NCBI GenBank assembly: GCA_963747255.1
Contig: CAVVEG010000017.1
Span: 620,001 to 684,000, forward strand
Reading direction: 5' to 3'
From: CAIYRG01 sp963747255
Lineage (GTDB): Bacteria > Pseudomonadota > Alphaproteobacteria > Micropepsales > Micropepsaceae
DNA length: 64,000 nucleotides
Under the pieces are notes generated by a model that saw nothing but the letters and a program-made list of their open reading frames with translations, did no database searches and was not told where the DNA came from. The position numbers and the translations under genes are program-made. How positions within the stretch are numbered: the first letter of the stretch is position 1; each line of letters starts with the position of its first letter. Below are positions 43,024 through 52,656 of the stretch, piece by piece.

Positions 43024-44559
43024 ATGTCAGGTAAGGGGTTTAGCGGATCGCGCATCATTGTCGTTCTGATAGCGGCGGTCTCGCTTCTGTTGCCGGCAGT
43101 TGCGCCGCGCTCGGGTGCTCAGGCTGCAACAGCGCACAAGGCGAAAGTTGCCCGTGTGGAGCGGGTGTTTGCACCAGCGCCCGAAAAGGACGCGGCCATC
43201 ATCGTAGACGGCGCTACCGGCAAAGTTCTTTACGCCCGCAATCCGGATGCGATTCGCTATCCCGCATCCCTGACGAAAATGATGACGCTCTATCTGCTGT
43301 TCGAGGCGCTTGAAAAGGGCACGATCACCCTCGACACTCCCATGATAGCGTCTTCCCACGCTGTGGCGCAGTCACCCACCAAGCTCTACGTGCCGCTCGG
43401 TGCCTCGATCGACGTGGATACGGCAATCAGGGCCGTCACTGTTTTGTCAGCCAATGATGTGGCTGTGATTATCGCCGAAGCACTGGGCGGCGGCAGCGAA
43501 AGCACATTCGCCGAAATGATGACCCAGCGGGCGCATCAGCTCGGGATGACGAATACCAATTTCCACAACGCGTCTGGTTTGCCGGATTTGCAGCAGCTGA
43601 CCACAGCGCGTGACATGTCGTTGCTGGCCCGTCACCTGGCATATGATTTCCCCCAATACTTCCATTACTTTTCGGCTCCCTCGGTCACATTCAACGGTCG
43701 GAGCTATTCCAACCATGACAACCTCCTGGGTGAGTTTCCCGGGACCGATGGCATGAAGACGGGCTACACGCAGCTCTCCGGCTACAATCTCGTGAGTTCG
43801 GTGGTCCGGGACAACAAGCACGTCATCGGCGTGGTCCTGGGAGGACCGACGGCGGCCGTCCGTGATCGCGAGATGATACAGCTGCTCTCTGCCACGTTCA
43901 GCGTTGCCAATGAAAATCCGACTTACCTCGCCGACGCCAATGTGCCCTGGTACGGCGGCGCCGGTCCGGGCGGCGAATTGTTCAAGGCCAATCCCGGAGA
44001 AGACAATTACCTTGTCACTGTTCTGGACTCCCGTGGACGCAAAGGAGCGCCGGTTCTTCTGGCTGAGACGCGACCAGCGCCAGTCCAGCCCGGCAATGCT
44101 GTGCCGTTAATCACGCCTGCCGGCTCGACAGCGGCAGCGGCCAGTCCCCTGTTGAGGCCCGCTGCACCGGCCCAACCGGTGACACCCACGCAGCTTGCCG
44201 AAGGGCCAGGAAATCCGGCCGTTGCCGAAGGCGACTCCACCCAGAATGCCGGAGCAATCATTCCCTTTGCCCCGAGACAGGTCGCCGCAGTCAAGCGTTG
44301 GGTAGTCCAGATTGGCGTATTCGCAAATCAGGCGGTGGCAGAGGCGCGATTGGCGACTCTCGCGCGGCGGAGCGTCGATCTGCTCGGACAGGCCGAGCAG
44401 ATAGTGGCGACATTGCCCAGCAAAAGAGGGCATCTACTGTATCGGGCGCGCTTTGGAGTCTTCGCCGAGGATGAAGCACGAGGCATTTGTCAGCAGATGA
44501 AGCGCCGTGGCGAATCCTGCATAGCGGTTCCAGCGAGCCCTGAGGCGAATCGCGGATAA
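43024..44559 (+). CDS. D-alanyl-D-alanine carboxypeptidase with C-terminal SPOR domain
   Basis: A periplasmic penicillin-binding enzyme that trims peptidoglycan stem peptides. The 511-residue protein has a signal peptide (IIVVLIAAVSLLLPAVA), the SxxK motif in YPASLTKMMTLY (Ser near residue 82), the SxN motif (LSANDVAV) and KTG in GMKTGYTQLSGYN. A Pro/Ala-rich linker of about 100 residues leads to a C-terminal SPOR domain (WVVQIGVFANQAVAEARL), which binds denuded glycan at the septum. GAGAGGAAG precedes the ATG. DacA/DacF-SPOR fusions are typical of alphaproteobacteria. Confidence 0.94.
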   Translation: MSGKGFSGSRIIVVLIAAVSLLLPAVAPRSGAQAATAHKAKVARVERVFAPAPEKDAAIIVDGATGKVLYARNPDAIRYPASLTKMMTLYLLFEALEKGTITLDTPMIASSHAVAQSPTKLYVPLGASIDVDTAIRAVTVLSANDVAVIIAEALGGGSESTFAEMMTQRAHQLGMTNTNFHNASGLPDLQQLTTARDMSLLARHLAYDFPQYFHYFSAPSVTFNGRSYSNHDNLLGEFPGTDGMKTGYTQLSGYNLVSSVVRDNKHVIGVVLGGPTAAVRDREMIQLLSATFSVANENPTYLADANVPWYGGAGPGGELFKANPGEDNYLVTVLDSRGRKGAPVLLAETRPAPVQPGNAVPLITPAGSTAAAASPLLRPAAPAQPVTPTQLAEGPGNPAVAEGDSTQNAGAIIPFAPRQVAAVKRWVVQIGVFANQAVAEARLATLARRSVDLLGQAEQIVATLPSKRGHLLYRARFGVFAEDEARGICQQMKRRGESCIAVPASPEANRG

Positions 44560-44560
44560 T

Positions 44561-45028
44561 CTACCGCCCCAGCAACACGTCCCTCGCCTCGTTGATCTTG
44601 GCAGCGAGATAGGTGCTGCCCCCCCTGTCGGGATGAATTTGCTGCATCAAACGCCGGTGCGCTGCCCGGATTTCGGCCTCGCCCGCGTCCTGATCCAGTC
44701 CAAGTACGGTGAATGCTTCTGCTTTGGACATGCGTCCCGAGGGTGCCGGCACACTGCTTGCCCGCGACCCGGTTTTGCTGCGCCTTGTGGAGTCATAGGC
44801 AGTCCGTCCGGAGGATGAACCAAACAGCAGCACCCAGGCGACCATAACTGCCGGGATGGCAAGGCCGATTTCCCGCATCATGAACAGCGCTATTGCCAGG
44901 AGCGCAACCATGACTCCGGCTGCAAAGCGCTGGCTGCCCGCAGCTCCCCGGGAATGTGCCAGCGAGTAGGCGCGCGCGAGCAGAAGCAGGACCCCGACGG
45001 CAACAAGGCCATCGATGATAGCGGGCAT
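44561..45028 (-). CDS. Membrane-anchored J-domain protein
   Basis: The 155-residue protein has two or three N-terminal helices (residues 5-20, 33-50, 55-70), a Ser/Arg-rich linker and a C-terminal J domain (SKAEAFTVLGLDQDAGEAEI then RAAHRRLMQQIHPDRGGS) with the HPD tripeptide that stimulates DnaK. The layout is like Tim14/Pam18 co-chaperones of mitochondria. It converges with the carboxypeptidase gene and is followed upstream by mipZ. Confidence 0.88.
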   Translation of the reverse strand: MPAIIDGLVAVGVLLLLARAYSLAHSRGAAGSQRFAAGVMVALLAIALFMMREIGLAIPAVMVAWVLLFGSSSGRTAYDSTRRSKTGSRASSVPAPSGRMSKAEAFTVLGLDQDAGEAEIRAAHRRLMQQIHPDRGGSTYLAAKINEARDVLLGR

Positions 45029-45042
45029 TTTTGCAGTCCGGC

Positions 45043-45906
45043 TCAGGCTGTGCCGGATTCCCTTTCAATTCCCGGCAGTCGCATAGCCGCAATCAACGCG
45101 CGCACCTCCTGCCGGGCCGCGATATGCGACATGGTGAGCGGCATGGCAAGCCCCGGGACCGGCAGGTCCAAAACGGTCAATCCGAGCGGGAACAATTCCC
45201 GGAAAATCACCCGTTCCGAAAGCCCGGCCGCGATCCGGCAACCGATGCGCGAGGATACGCGCTCGATGGCGGTTGCCACCTTGCGTTTGTTGCGCGCTTC
45301 GATCGAGGAAACCCGGTTCCGCATCACGACCCACTCGATGCTGGAGTTCTCGCGGTTGGTTAGTAGCCGCTTCTTACGACAATCCCAGACAAATTCGGCG
45401 TACAGACTCGGGCTTCCGATTTCCAGCGTCTCGGGGTCACATTTGGCGAGCAGATCGAAATCCAGGAAGCTGTCGTTCATTGGCGTCAACAAGGTATCAG
45501 CCGCCGAGTGGCCCCGCCGCGAAAGCTCTGTGTCGCTGCCCGGGGTGTCGATCACGATGAAATCCGAAGCGGCTTTCGCGAAGGCTAGAATTTCAGTCAA
45601 CCTTGCTGCTTCCTGTGCGGTTGCGTCGGCCGACTTGACCCGCTCGACCACGTGAACATCCGGCAGGGGCAGCAAGTGACCGGTTCGCGAGACGAACGAA
45701 CGCCGATTCTCGATGTATCGTGCGAACGTCCGCTGACGGCTGTCGAGATCTATCGCCGTAACCGTGAAGTTCGATCGCAGGAGCGAAACGACAATATGGA
45801 TTGCGCTGGTGGTCTTTCCCGTTCCACCTTTTTCGTTGCCGACGACAATGGTGTGGGCTCGCGCCCTGGCGCCAGTCATCGCAGCAGGCGCAACTGTGAC
45901 ATTCAT
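45043..45906 (-). CDS. mipZ: Division-plane positioning ATPase MipZ
   Basis: MipZ forms a gradient from the chromosome poles that keeps FtsZ at mid-cell in alphaproteobacteria. The 287-residue protein is a ParA/MinD-type ATPase: VVGNEKGGTGKTTSAIHI (deviant Walker A), AIDLDSRQRTFARYIENR and FIVIDTPGSDTELSRRGHS. These match MipZ rather than ParA. The ATG at 45906 has GGGGGAG upstream; the longer frame to 46173 lacks a good start. It lies 14 bases before the J-domain gene. Confidence 0.93.
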   Translation of the reverse strand: MNVTVAPAAMTGARARAHTIVVGNEKGGTGKTTSAIHIVVSLLRSNFTVTAIDLDSRQRTFARYIENRRSFVSRTGHLLPLPDVHVVERVKSADATAQEAARLTEILAFAKAASDFIVIDTPGSDTELSRRGHSAADTLLTPMNDSFLDFDLLAKCDPETLEIGSPSLYAEFVWDCRKKRLLTNRENSSIEWVVMRNRVSSIEARNKRKVATAIERVSSRIGCRIAAGLSERVIFRELFPLGLTVLDLPVPGLAMPLTMSHIAARQEVRALIAAMRLPGIERESGTA

Positions 45907-46006
45907 GCCATCTCCCCCGATGCGGCGAATCGCAAACAGATTTTCAATTGTAAGTCCGCTCACGCGGTCTTGTGCAGCCGCAATGATCAATCGGGATCTG
46001 GATTCC

Positions 46007-49000
46007 TCAGAGATCTTCGAGGCTAAGGAGTGCCGTGTCGCCTCCAGCGGCGGCCGAATTGAGGGAAAATGTCCGCTCCACGGCGAAGCGCGGCAGGTAA
46101 TGGGGCCCACCTGCTTTTGGTCCGGTGCCCGAGAGGCGCTCGCCGCCGAAAGGCTGAGCCCCGACCACCGCACCGATCTGGTTGCGATTTACATAAATAT
46201 TTCCAACATGAACGCGCTCACGAATCACGTCGGCCGTGCGATCGATCCGGCTGTGAACACTCAGAGTGAGGCCGTAGCCCGTCGCGTTTATCTGATCGCA
46301 AACCCCGTCGAGATCGCCGCCGCGATAGCGCACAACGTGCAGGATGGGACCAAACACTTCGCGCGTAAGCACCGTTATCGCCGGAATCGCGAAGATATGA
46401 GGCGGGAAGTAAACGCCGTTTGACAAATCAGGATGAAGGTCCAGCCGCTTCAGCAGGTGCGCCTGCATCTCCATTCGTGCGGCATGTGCCTCCAGATTAC
46501 TGCGCGCTTCCTCGTCGATTACGGGCCCGACGTCGGTGGTGAGATCGAATGGATCGCCCAATTTCAACTCATCCGCTGCGCCGAGGATCTGGTCGAGCAT
46601 CCGATCGGCAATATCGTCCTGAAGAAAAAGAACACGGAGCGAAGAACATCTCTGCCCCGCGCTGTTAAATGCTGAGACCAGAACATCCCTCGCAACCTGT
46701 TCCGGCAGCGCCGTGGAGTCGACGATCATTGCATTCAGTCCGCCGGTTTCGGCAACCAATACGGGTATTGCTCCTTCGCGGGCAGCAAGGGCACGATTTA
46801 TCAGCGCAGCCGTTTCCGTCGACCCGGTGAATGCCACACCCGCAATGCGGGAATCGGGCAGCATGGCTTCGCCGATTTTTGCGCCGTCGCCGGGAAGCAG
46901 GTGCAATACATTGCCTGGTACGCCCGCTTCGAACAATAATTTGACGGCGGCAGCCGCGATAAGCGGGGTCTGCTCGGCAGGTTTGGCGAGCACCGCATTG
47001 CCAGCGGCGAGCGCAGCCGCGACCTGGCCAGCGAAAATCGAGAGTGGAAAATTCCACGGTGAAATGCAGGCGAAAACGCCCCGGCCACGCAGCGCCAGTT
47101 CGTTTCGTTCGCCTGTAATCGACGGGAGTATCGCAGGACGCTCGAAATGCTCACGGGCCTGCTGCGCGTAGTAGCGCAAATAATCGATGGTTTCGCGCCA
47201 TTCATTCAGGGCGTCCTGGACAGTTCGCCCTGCCTCGCGGACCAGAAGCGCCATCAAAAACCGGCGGTTGGTCCCGAACAAATCTGCTGCCCGTTCGAGA
47301 ACTTCAGCACGCTTCGCCGCGCCCTGCCGGTCCCATTCTTCCTGCGCCGCTGATGCAAGCTCCAGGGCTTCACGGACATCCCCGACATTCGAGTCGCTGG
47401 TCTTACCAATCTGACGCCTGCGGTCTGACGGATCCGAACACGTTCTGTATTCGCCAGCACGCTGCTTTCCCCCGATGATGGGACCAGCCGTAAATTCGCC
47501 GGTTTCGAATGCGTTCTTCATTCGCGAAATCAGCCGGTTCGCGGCAACCGGGTCGGCGAGCAGAACGCCGGGCGCAATTTGTCGAGCGGGGAACACATTT
47601 TCCGGAAACGGGATGTTGGGGTTACGCCTGGGCGTGAGAGATTTCAGCCGCGCGGCAGGATCAGCAATCAGCTTCTCGACCGGAGCCTCATCATTGGCGA
47701 GGCGGTGCACGAAAGACGTGTTGGCACCGTTTTCCAGCAAGCGTCGAATGAGATATGCAAGAAGATCCTCATGGCTGCCAACCGGCGCGTAAATCCTGGT
47801 AGCTGCACCAAGCCTTCGCGAACGGGAAAAATCTTCGTAAAATTCGTACAGGGCTTCGCCCATTCCGTGGAGTCGCTGAAATTCGAAATCACGGTTTGAG
47901 TGGGCGATCGCCTGCACAGCGGCCAATGTATGGGCATTGTGGGTCGCGAATTGCGGGAACAGCCGGTCATGTGCGGCGAGGAGCGCACGCACGCAGGCGA
48001 TGTAGGAGGTATCGGTCCCGGACTTTCGAGTGAACACAGGGTAATCGGCAAGCCCCAGTTCCTGCCCGCGTTTGATTTCGGTGTCCCAATAGGCGCCTTT
48101 GACCAGACGCACCGGAATGACGCGCTTCTGGCGATCAGCCAGATCGGCAAGCCAGGCAATCACCGGCAGCGCGCGTTTTTGATACGCCTGAACGGCAAGG
48201 CCAAGCCCATGCCATCCCCGGAGCGCCCTTTCCGCTCCCATATTCTCGAAAATGTCCAGCGTCAGGTCAAGCCGATCCGATTCCTCGGCATCAAGGGTTA
48301 TCGGCAGGTTTGCGTCGCGGGCCTCGCTGCACAGTTGGGCGAGTTCGGGGATCAACTCCAGCAGGACACGTTGTCTTTTCGTGTGTTCGAATCGCGGATG
48401 AAGTGCCGTGAGTTTGATGGAGAGCCCAGGGCGCTCAAGAACGGAGACGGTCCGTGATGGCCAGGCGCCTGCAATCGCCCGAATGGCTGCGCGGTATCGT
48501 TCGAAATACCGCAATGCATCGGCGCGAGTGACCGCCGCTTCCCCAAGCATGTCGAAAGAAAAGCGATATCCGCGCTGCACCAGCGGACGCGCTTCGCCTA
48601 TGGCCTCCTCAATCGTACGTCCAAGGACGAAGTGCCTGCCCAGCAATCTCACCGCCGCGATCACGGCCTGGCGTATGACAGGTTCACCAAGCCGGGCCGC
48701 AACCCGCCTCCAGATTGCGTCAAAATCCCAGCGCGCGGTATCGGCTGCTGCGACAACCCTGCCTGTGAGCAGCAGTGCCCAGGTGGATGCGTTCACAAAG
48801 TTCGAATCGGACCGGCCAAGATGGCGATCCCAGGCGCGTCCCGCGATTTTATCCCGAATGAGGCGATCCTGCGTTTCTGCATCCGGCACACGAAGAAGAG
48901 ATTCGGCAAGGCACATCAGCACCACGCCTTCTTCACTCGACAGCGCATATTCCTGGGTGAATGCATCGACACCGCTCCGCCGATGCCGGGAGGATCGGAG

Positions 49001-49144
49001 CTGCGAGATCAGCTCGCCCGCAAGAACTCTCGTTGCGGCATCTTCGGCAGGCGACATCTCCGCCTTCCGGATAAGCTGCTCGAGCAGAGCATCTTCGTCG
49101 GTCAGATATGCGGCGGAGATTGCCTGACGCAAATCCTGTGTCAT
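46007..49144 (-). CDS. putA: Bifunctional proline dehydrogenase / glutamate-semialdehyde dehydrogenase PutA
   Basis: PutA oxidises proline to glutamate in two steps. The 1045-residue protein has a helical domain, the FAD proline dehydrogenase barrel (MLGEAAVTRADALRYFERY, PGLSIKLTALHPRFE, VRLVKGAYWDTEIKRGQELG) and the aldehyde dehydrogenase domain (ACISPWNFPLSIFAGQ, NSAGQRCSSLRVLFLQ with catalytic Cys). The N-terminal DNA-binding ribbon-helix-helix of trifunctional PutA is missing, so it does not regulate itself through that route. The ATG at 49144 is preferred over longer starts, which run into panC. It is transcribed away from panC with a 64-base gap. Confidence 0.96.
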   Translation of the reverse strand: MTQDLRQAISAAYLTDEDALLEQLIRKAEMSPAEDAATRVLAGELISQLRSSRHRRSGVDAFTQEYALSSEEGVVLMCLAESLLRVPDAETQDRLIRDKIAGRAWDRHLGRSDSNFVNASTWALLLTGRVVAAADTARWDFDAIWRRVAARLGEPVIRQAVIAAVRLLGRHFVLGRTIEEAIGEARPLVQRGYRFSFDMLGEAAVTRADALRYFERYRAAIRAIAGAWPSRTVSVLERPGLSIKLTALHPRFEHTKRQRVLLELIPELAQLCSEARDANLPITLDAEESDRLDLTLDIFENMGAERALRGWHGLGLAVQAYQKRALPVIAWLADLADRQKRVIPVRLVKGAYWDTEIKRGQELGLADYPVFTRKSGTDTSYIACVRALLAAHDRLFPQFATHNAHTLAAVQAIAHSNRDFEFQRLHGMGEALYEFYEDFSRSRRLGAATRIYAPVGSHEDLLAYLIRRLLENGANTSFVHRLANDEAPVEKLIADPAARLKSLTPRRNPNIPFPENVFPARQIAPGVLLADPVAANRLISRMKNAFETGEFTAGPIIGGKQRAGEYRTCSDPSDRRRQIGKTSDSNVGDVREALELASAAQEEWDRQGAAKRAEVLERAADLFGTNRRFLMALLVREAGRTVQDALNEWRETIDYLRYYAQQAREHFERPAILPSITGERNELALRGRGVFACISPWNFPLSIFAGQVAAALAAGNAVLAKPAEQTPLIAAAAVKLLFEAGVPGNVLHLLPGDGAKIGEAMLPDSRIAGVAFTGSTETAALINRALAAREGAIPVLVAETGGLNAMIVDSTALPEQVARDVLVSAFNSAGQRCSSLRVLFLQDDIADRMLDQILGAADELKLGDPFDLTTDVGPVIDEEARSNLEAHAARMEMQAHLLKRLDLHPDLSNGVYFPPHIFAIPAITVLTREVFGPILHVVRYRGGDLDGVCDQINATGYGLTLSVHSRIDRTADVIRERVHVGNIYVNRNQIGAVVGAQPFGGERLSGTGPKAGGPHYLPRFAVERTFSLNSAAAGGDTALLSLEDL

Positions 49145-49208
49145 GGGTTCGCCTGATAGGGATGACCCGAGCATAGCGCAACTGCAATGTAATGCGTAAT
49201 GTTGAGGC

Positions 49209-50078
49209 ATGTCCGGACAAAGCAACCCGGTTCCCATCGCATGCCAAACCGGGGAACTGAATTCAGTACTCAGGGACTGGCGCAAATCCGGTTTGCGTAT
49301 TGCGCTGGTTCCAACAATGGGAGCGCTGCACGCCGGACATCTCGAACTGGTGCGCATTGCGCGCTTGCACGCGGACCGAACCGTTGTCAGCATTTTTGTC
49401 AACCCGGCGCAGTTCTCACCGAATGAAGATTTTGCGCGCTATCCACGAACTCTGGAGAAGGACCGGTTGGTTCTGAAGCAGCAGGGAGCCACCGACCTGA
49501 TCTGTGCACCGGAGGCCAGCGATGTTTATCCGGAGGGCTTCACGACACACGTTGTTGTCGACGGTCCTGCAAGGGGATTGGAGAGTGACTTTCGGCCGCA
49601 TTTTTTTTCCGGGGTTGCGACAGTCGTTGCGAAACTGTTCATCCGCTGTCGTCCCGACGTAGCCATTTTCGGAGAAAAGGATTATCAGCAGCTTCTTGTC
49701 GTACGACGGTTGTCAAGTGATCTGGATCTGAACGTCCAGGTCATCGGTGCACCAATCGTTCGAGAGTCCGACGGACTCGCGCTGTCCTCTCGGAACGCAT
49801 ATTTGAGCACAGAGCAGCGGCAGATTGCCGTCGCGCTCAATCGGGTTTTGGATTCCGTCGCTGCACGGGCGAGGGCCGGTATTTCTGTGCCCCAGACGGA
49901 AGCCGAGGGCGCGGCAGGATTGATTTCTGCCGGATTTGAACGTGTTGATTACGTCGCCGTTCGCGATGCCGGGACCCTGGAGCCTTTGCGGCGCATCTCT
50001 CGTCCGGCACGTGTACTTGCGGCCGCACGAGTCGGCGGCGTCCGGTTGATAGACAACAAGCCTGTTCTACCCGCTTAA
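49209..50078 (+). CDS. panC: Pantothenate synthetase PanC
   Basis: PanC joins pantoate and beta-alanine to form pantothenate, the coenzyme A precursor. The 289-residue protein has the nucleotidyl-transferase HxGH-type motif in VPTMGALHAGHLELV, FVNPAQFSPNEDFARYPRTL, GVATVVAKLF, GEKDYQQL and ESDGLALSSRNAYLS. The GAGG site precedes the ATG closely. panB is not in the window. Confidence 0.96.
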   Translation: MSGQSNPVPIACQTGELNSVLRDWRKSGLRIALVPTMGALHAGHLELVRIARLHADRTVVSIFVNPAQFSPNEDFARYPRTLEKDRLVLKQQGATDLICAPEASDVYPEGFTTHVVVDGPARGLESDFRPHFFSGVATVVAKLFIRCRPDVAIFGEKDYQQLLVVRRLSSDLDLNVQVIGAPIVRESDGLALSSRNAYLSTEQRQIAVALNRVLDSVAARARAGISVPQTEAEGAAGLISAGFERVDYVAVRDAGTLEPLRRISRPARVLAAARVGGVRLIDNKPVLPA

Positions 50079-50095
50079 GGGCAGTCTTCCGAACG

Positions 50096-50521
50096 CTACA
50101 GGAGCCCAAGTTCCGTCAACTCTGCACGGAGTTTTTCCGGCATTGCCGATCTCTTGCCGGAAAGATCACGCGGCGCATCTTTGGCTTCAAGATAGCGCCA
50201 ACCCTGGAACGGCCGGTGTTTCCGGGGGACCGTCGGGACGATTCGACGTTCCAGGATCAGTGCGCAATGGGGAACACCCTCACGCGTGATGGATTTCAGC
50301 GCAATAAGGCGCTGCCGTGCCGCAATCTGGCCCCTGATTACCCAGTACAGTGAACCACGATCCAGTAACTCGTCCGCCCGCTTCGGCGTCATGCGAGTGA
50401 TGTGCATGATGGCGCTGCTGCCGCCATTATTTCTGCGCTCGGCGGCCCGCTGCTTTTGCCATCGTGCAAGGTCGGAAATCGAGTCGGCTCCAACGCACAG
50501 CTTTATCAAATGCAAGGTCAT
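50096..50521 (-). CDS. DUF1489 family protein
   Basis: The 141-residue protein belongs to DUF1489, a conserved alphaproteobacterial family of unknown function. It has LHLIKLCVGADSISDLARWQ, TRMTPKRADELLDRGSLYWV and ALILERRIVPTVPRKHRPFQGWRYL. The conserved HRPFQGWRYL region suggests nucleic-acid or ligand contact, but no activity is known. The ATG at 50521 fits the family start; an earlier ATG at 50569 would add 16 unlike residues. It converges with panC. Confidence 0.88.
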   Translation of the reverse strand: MTLHLIKLCVGADSISDLARWQKQRAAERRNNGGSSAIMHITRMTPKRADELLDRGSLYWVIRGQIAARQRLIALKSITREGVPHCALILERRIVPTVPRKHRPFQGWRYLEAKDAPRDLSGKRSAMPEKLRAELTELGLL

Positions 50522-50612
50522 CGAAGGATTCGCACTTACTCTACGAACGCAAATCGCGTGCCGGGCCAATCACACGCCGGAGTTGGATTGCAGCAATAAA
50601 GCAACGATTCGG

Positions 50613-51575
50613 CTATGGATCACGGGAGGCCATGTAAGCAACGAGATTGACCATGTCCTCATCCGAAAGCTTTGCAACGACAGGCTTCATCAGCGCGACG
50701 GCGCTACCCTTTCGCGCTCCATTCTTTATGTCATTCAACTGGCGGATAAGGTAATAGGCTCCCCGGCCGGAGAGCCGGGGCACGTCGCCAAGGCCACGGT
50801 AATCCGAACCGTGACAGATTGAACATTGAACGGTCTTGCCGTTGCCCCCCGTCGTGGCGAGCAACTCACCCTTCCTGATACTGCCTTCGGGAACGAAATC
50901 GACAAATCCGGCATGCTGGTCGCGGAGCTCGGCACCCTGCCCGTCCGCCGCGACTTCGTAGATCATATTTGCCGGTACCGGCACGGTTTCGCTGCTGCCT
51001 TCGTCAAAGAAGCGCATACCGCCGTTGCCGACATGATTTTTGGGGGCGGCCTTGGTCTCGACGACCCTGATCCATTTCTGCTGTTCCCGCGGAATCGAAG
51101 CAAAATAGTCGGCCGCCTCCTTCAGTTCCGCCTCGCTGATGTCCTTTGCCATCTCGACCATTACGGGTGCGCGGATGTTGGTCCGGTTGTCGTCGCGGAA
51201 TTCGTGCATCTGCTCGATGATGTAGTTCGCGGTCAGGCCCGAAACGCTCGCCGATTCGGGGTGCCCGTTGCCGTGCGGCAGATGGCAAAGCATGCAGGCC
51301 CGGACATGAGGCGCGCGGCCATTCTTCACGGTCGGCGGCATGGCAGGATGCTCATCCGGAAACCAGTCTGGCGGACCGAAATTGTTATTGATCTGCGCCA
51401 TTGTCAGCATCATGCCGGTCTTGGTGCCTTTTGCCTGGAACGTCTGGCTGGGATCCGGACGAGGCAGGCCCTGTGGCGCCACCGGGTAGGCCCATTGCAG
51501 ACCTCCTGCATCGGCGCCGAGCGCAATGGCAGGCAGCAGTGCGGCCACAGATGCAAGAAGCAGCTTTTTCATCAT
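50613..51575 (-). CDS. Exported di-haem cytochrome c (c4-like)
   Basis: The 320-residue protein has a signal peptide (KKLLLASVAALLPAIALGA) and two CxxCH haem sites: CMLCH near residue 95 and CSICH near 255, each in a cytochrome c fold with later Met ligands (MVEM, ALMKP). GNGHPESASVSGLT and RGLGDVPRLSGRG resemble cytochrome c4-type domains. It would carry electrons in the periplasm. GGGAGGGAA precedes the double ATG at 51575/51572. A TTATGCA inverted repeat lies about 125 bases upstream. Confidence 0.88.
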   Translation of the reverse strand: MMKKLLLASVAALLPAIALGADAGGLQWAYPVAPQGLPRPDPSQTFQAKGTKTGMMLTMAQINNNFGPPDWFPDEHPAMPPTVKNGRAPHVRACMLCHLPHGNGHPESASVSGLTANYIIEQMHEFRDDNRTNIRAPVMVEMAKDISEAELKEAADYFASIPREQQKWIRVVETKAAPKNHVGNGGMRFFDEGSSETVPVPANMIYEVAADGQGAELRDQHAGFVDFVPEGSIRKGELLATTGGNGKTVQCSICHGSDYRGLGDVPRLSGRGAYYLIRQLNDIKNGARKGSAVALMKPVVAKLSDEDMVNLVAYMASRDP

Positions 51576-51697
51576 TTCCCTCCCGGTTAGGCAACCCGAC
51601 ATTATCGGGGCGCCTGCGCAACTTCAATTCCTTGCGCTTCCGAAAAATGTCGCAGAACCATTGAAAAAACAAACGCTTGTCCCAAGAGGGGGCCAAT

Positions 51698-51718
51698 TTA
51701 TGCACCATTGATGCATAA
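51698..51718. promoter_or_regulatory. TTATGCA-N7-TGCATAA inverted repeat upstream of the cytochrome c gene
   Basis: A perfect 7-bp inverted repeat with a 7-base spacer, in the 414-base gap between the cytochrome c gene and the OmpA-like gene. It may be an operator for the cytochrome gene (ATG at 51575). It lacks a T run and so is not a good terminator. The rest of the gap holds a GAGTCCC/GGGACTC hairpin (51910-51927) and no supported gene. Confidence 0.35.
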
Positions 51719-51989
51719 CGGTTTTTTGGAATAGCCGGCGCACGGGATGGCCCGGAAATGGTCCCGGTTGGACGCTTGAGCATGCGTGCGGGCCGCGCGT
51801 GCTCGTTCAATAAACGACTCCGAAGACGCTCGGCCTTTCTAACGTCCCCGGACCACACTGACCGCTTTGGCGCTAACAACGGATACTCATGAGAGATCGG
51901 ATCATGGCTGAGTCCCACAAGGGACTCTTCGATGGGCGTGACCGTCCAGGCACTGCCGCGCCGGGACGGCCGCGTACCGTTATGCGCGC

Positions 51990-52649
51990 TTACTGTGATT
52001 TTGACGTCAGTGCCGCCGTCAGATTGTCATCGAGATCAATCACGGCCCTGCGGTTCTGTGGCTCACGAACACCGTGGCCGGTACGCACCAATGGGTCCGA
52101 AAAACCCCGGCCGGACGTGGTAATATCTTCGCCCTCCATTCCGAGGCGTATCATTTCGGCCTTCACCGCTATGGCACGCCGCTCGGAAAGCGCTTGATTA
52201 TAAAGCATTGAGCCAACCGTGTCGGTATGACCGACAACGGTAATACGCGCCCTGCCTGTGTTCTGGGCCGCCGTCACTGCTGCAGCAACGATCCGGCTGG
52301 CCTCCGGGCTCAAATCAGAACTGTCAAAGTCGAAGAAGACAATGAATTCCCGTATCGCGGGAGGTGGAGCTTGAGCCCGCGGAGGCGTCACTTCATTTGC
52401 AATGAATGCGGGGGCCTGAGCCGGAGGAGGCTCTGGTTCTTGCGCGGCAAACGCCGGAGCAGAGAGCGGAGGCGGATCGATCCTGGTCACACCGCCAAAG
52501 GCCCGGCGGAGGTCGGCTGGAGTCGGGTTGGGTGCAGAGCCGATATTGAGATTAGTGCCCAGCTCCGGGTGAGAGAAGTAATTTGCGGATGCAGGCGTGA
52601 CACAGACGACGGCCGATAGCAGCAACAGGGATCTGATGGCATTTTTCAT
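51990..52649 (-). CDS. OmpA-family outer-membrane/peptidoglycan-binding protein
   Basis: The 219-residue protein has a signal peptide (NAIRSLLLLSAVVCVTPASA), a Pro/Ala-rich middle (PPPLSAPAFAAQEPEPPPAQ) and a C-terminal OmpA domain: FIVFFDFDSSDLSPEASRIV, ARITVVGHTDTVGSMLYNQ, LSERRAIAVKAEMIRLG and RRAVIDLDDN, which bind diaminopimelate in peptidoglycan. It has no lipobox and no beta barrel, so it is probably a periplasmic linker protein. A hairpin covers its GAGG ribosome site (see 52657-52673), and a CTTATACGGA box lies 220 bases upstream. Confidence 0.92.
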   Translation of the reverse strand: MKNAIRSLLLLSAVVCVTPASANYFSHPELGTNLNIGSAPNPTPADLRRAFGGVTRIDPPPLSAPAFAAQEPEPPPAQAPAFIANEVTPPRAQAPPPAIREFIVFFDFDSSDLSPEASRIVAAAVTAAQNTGRARITVVGHTDTVGSMLYNQALSERRAIAVKAEMIRLGMEGEDITTSGRGFSDPLVRTGHGVREPQNRRAVIDLDDNLTAALTSKSQ

Positions 52650-52656
52650 GATGATT

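Noticed and set aside
46007..49402. Longer PutA start at 49402
   Set aside because: The extra 86 residues have no similarity to the family and overlap the start of panC on the other strand. The DNA-binding domain is not encoded there.
51889..52197. Plus-strand ORF starting MRDRIMAESHKG
   Set aside because: It has no ribosome site, runs into the antisense of the OmpA-like gene and resembles no family.
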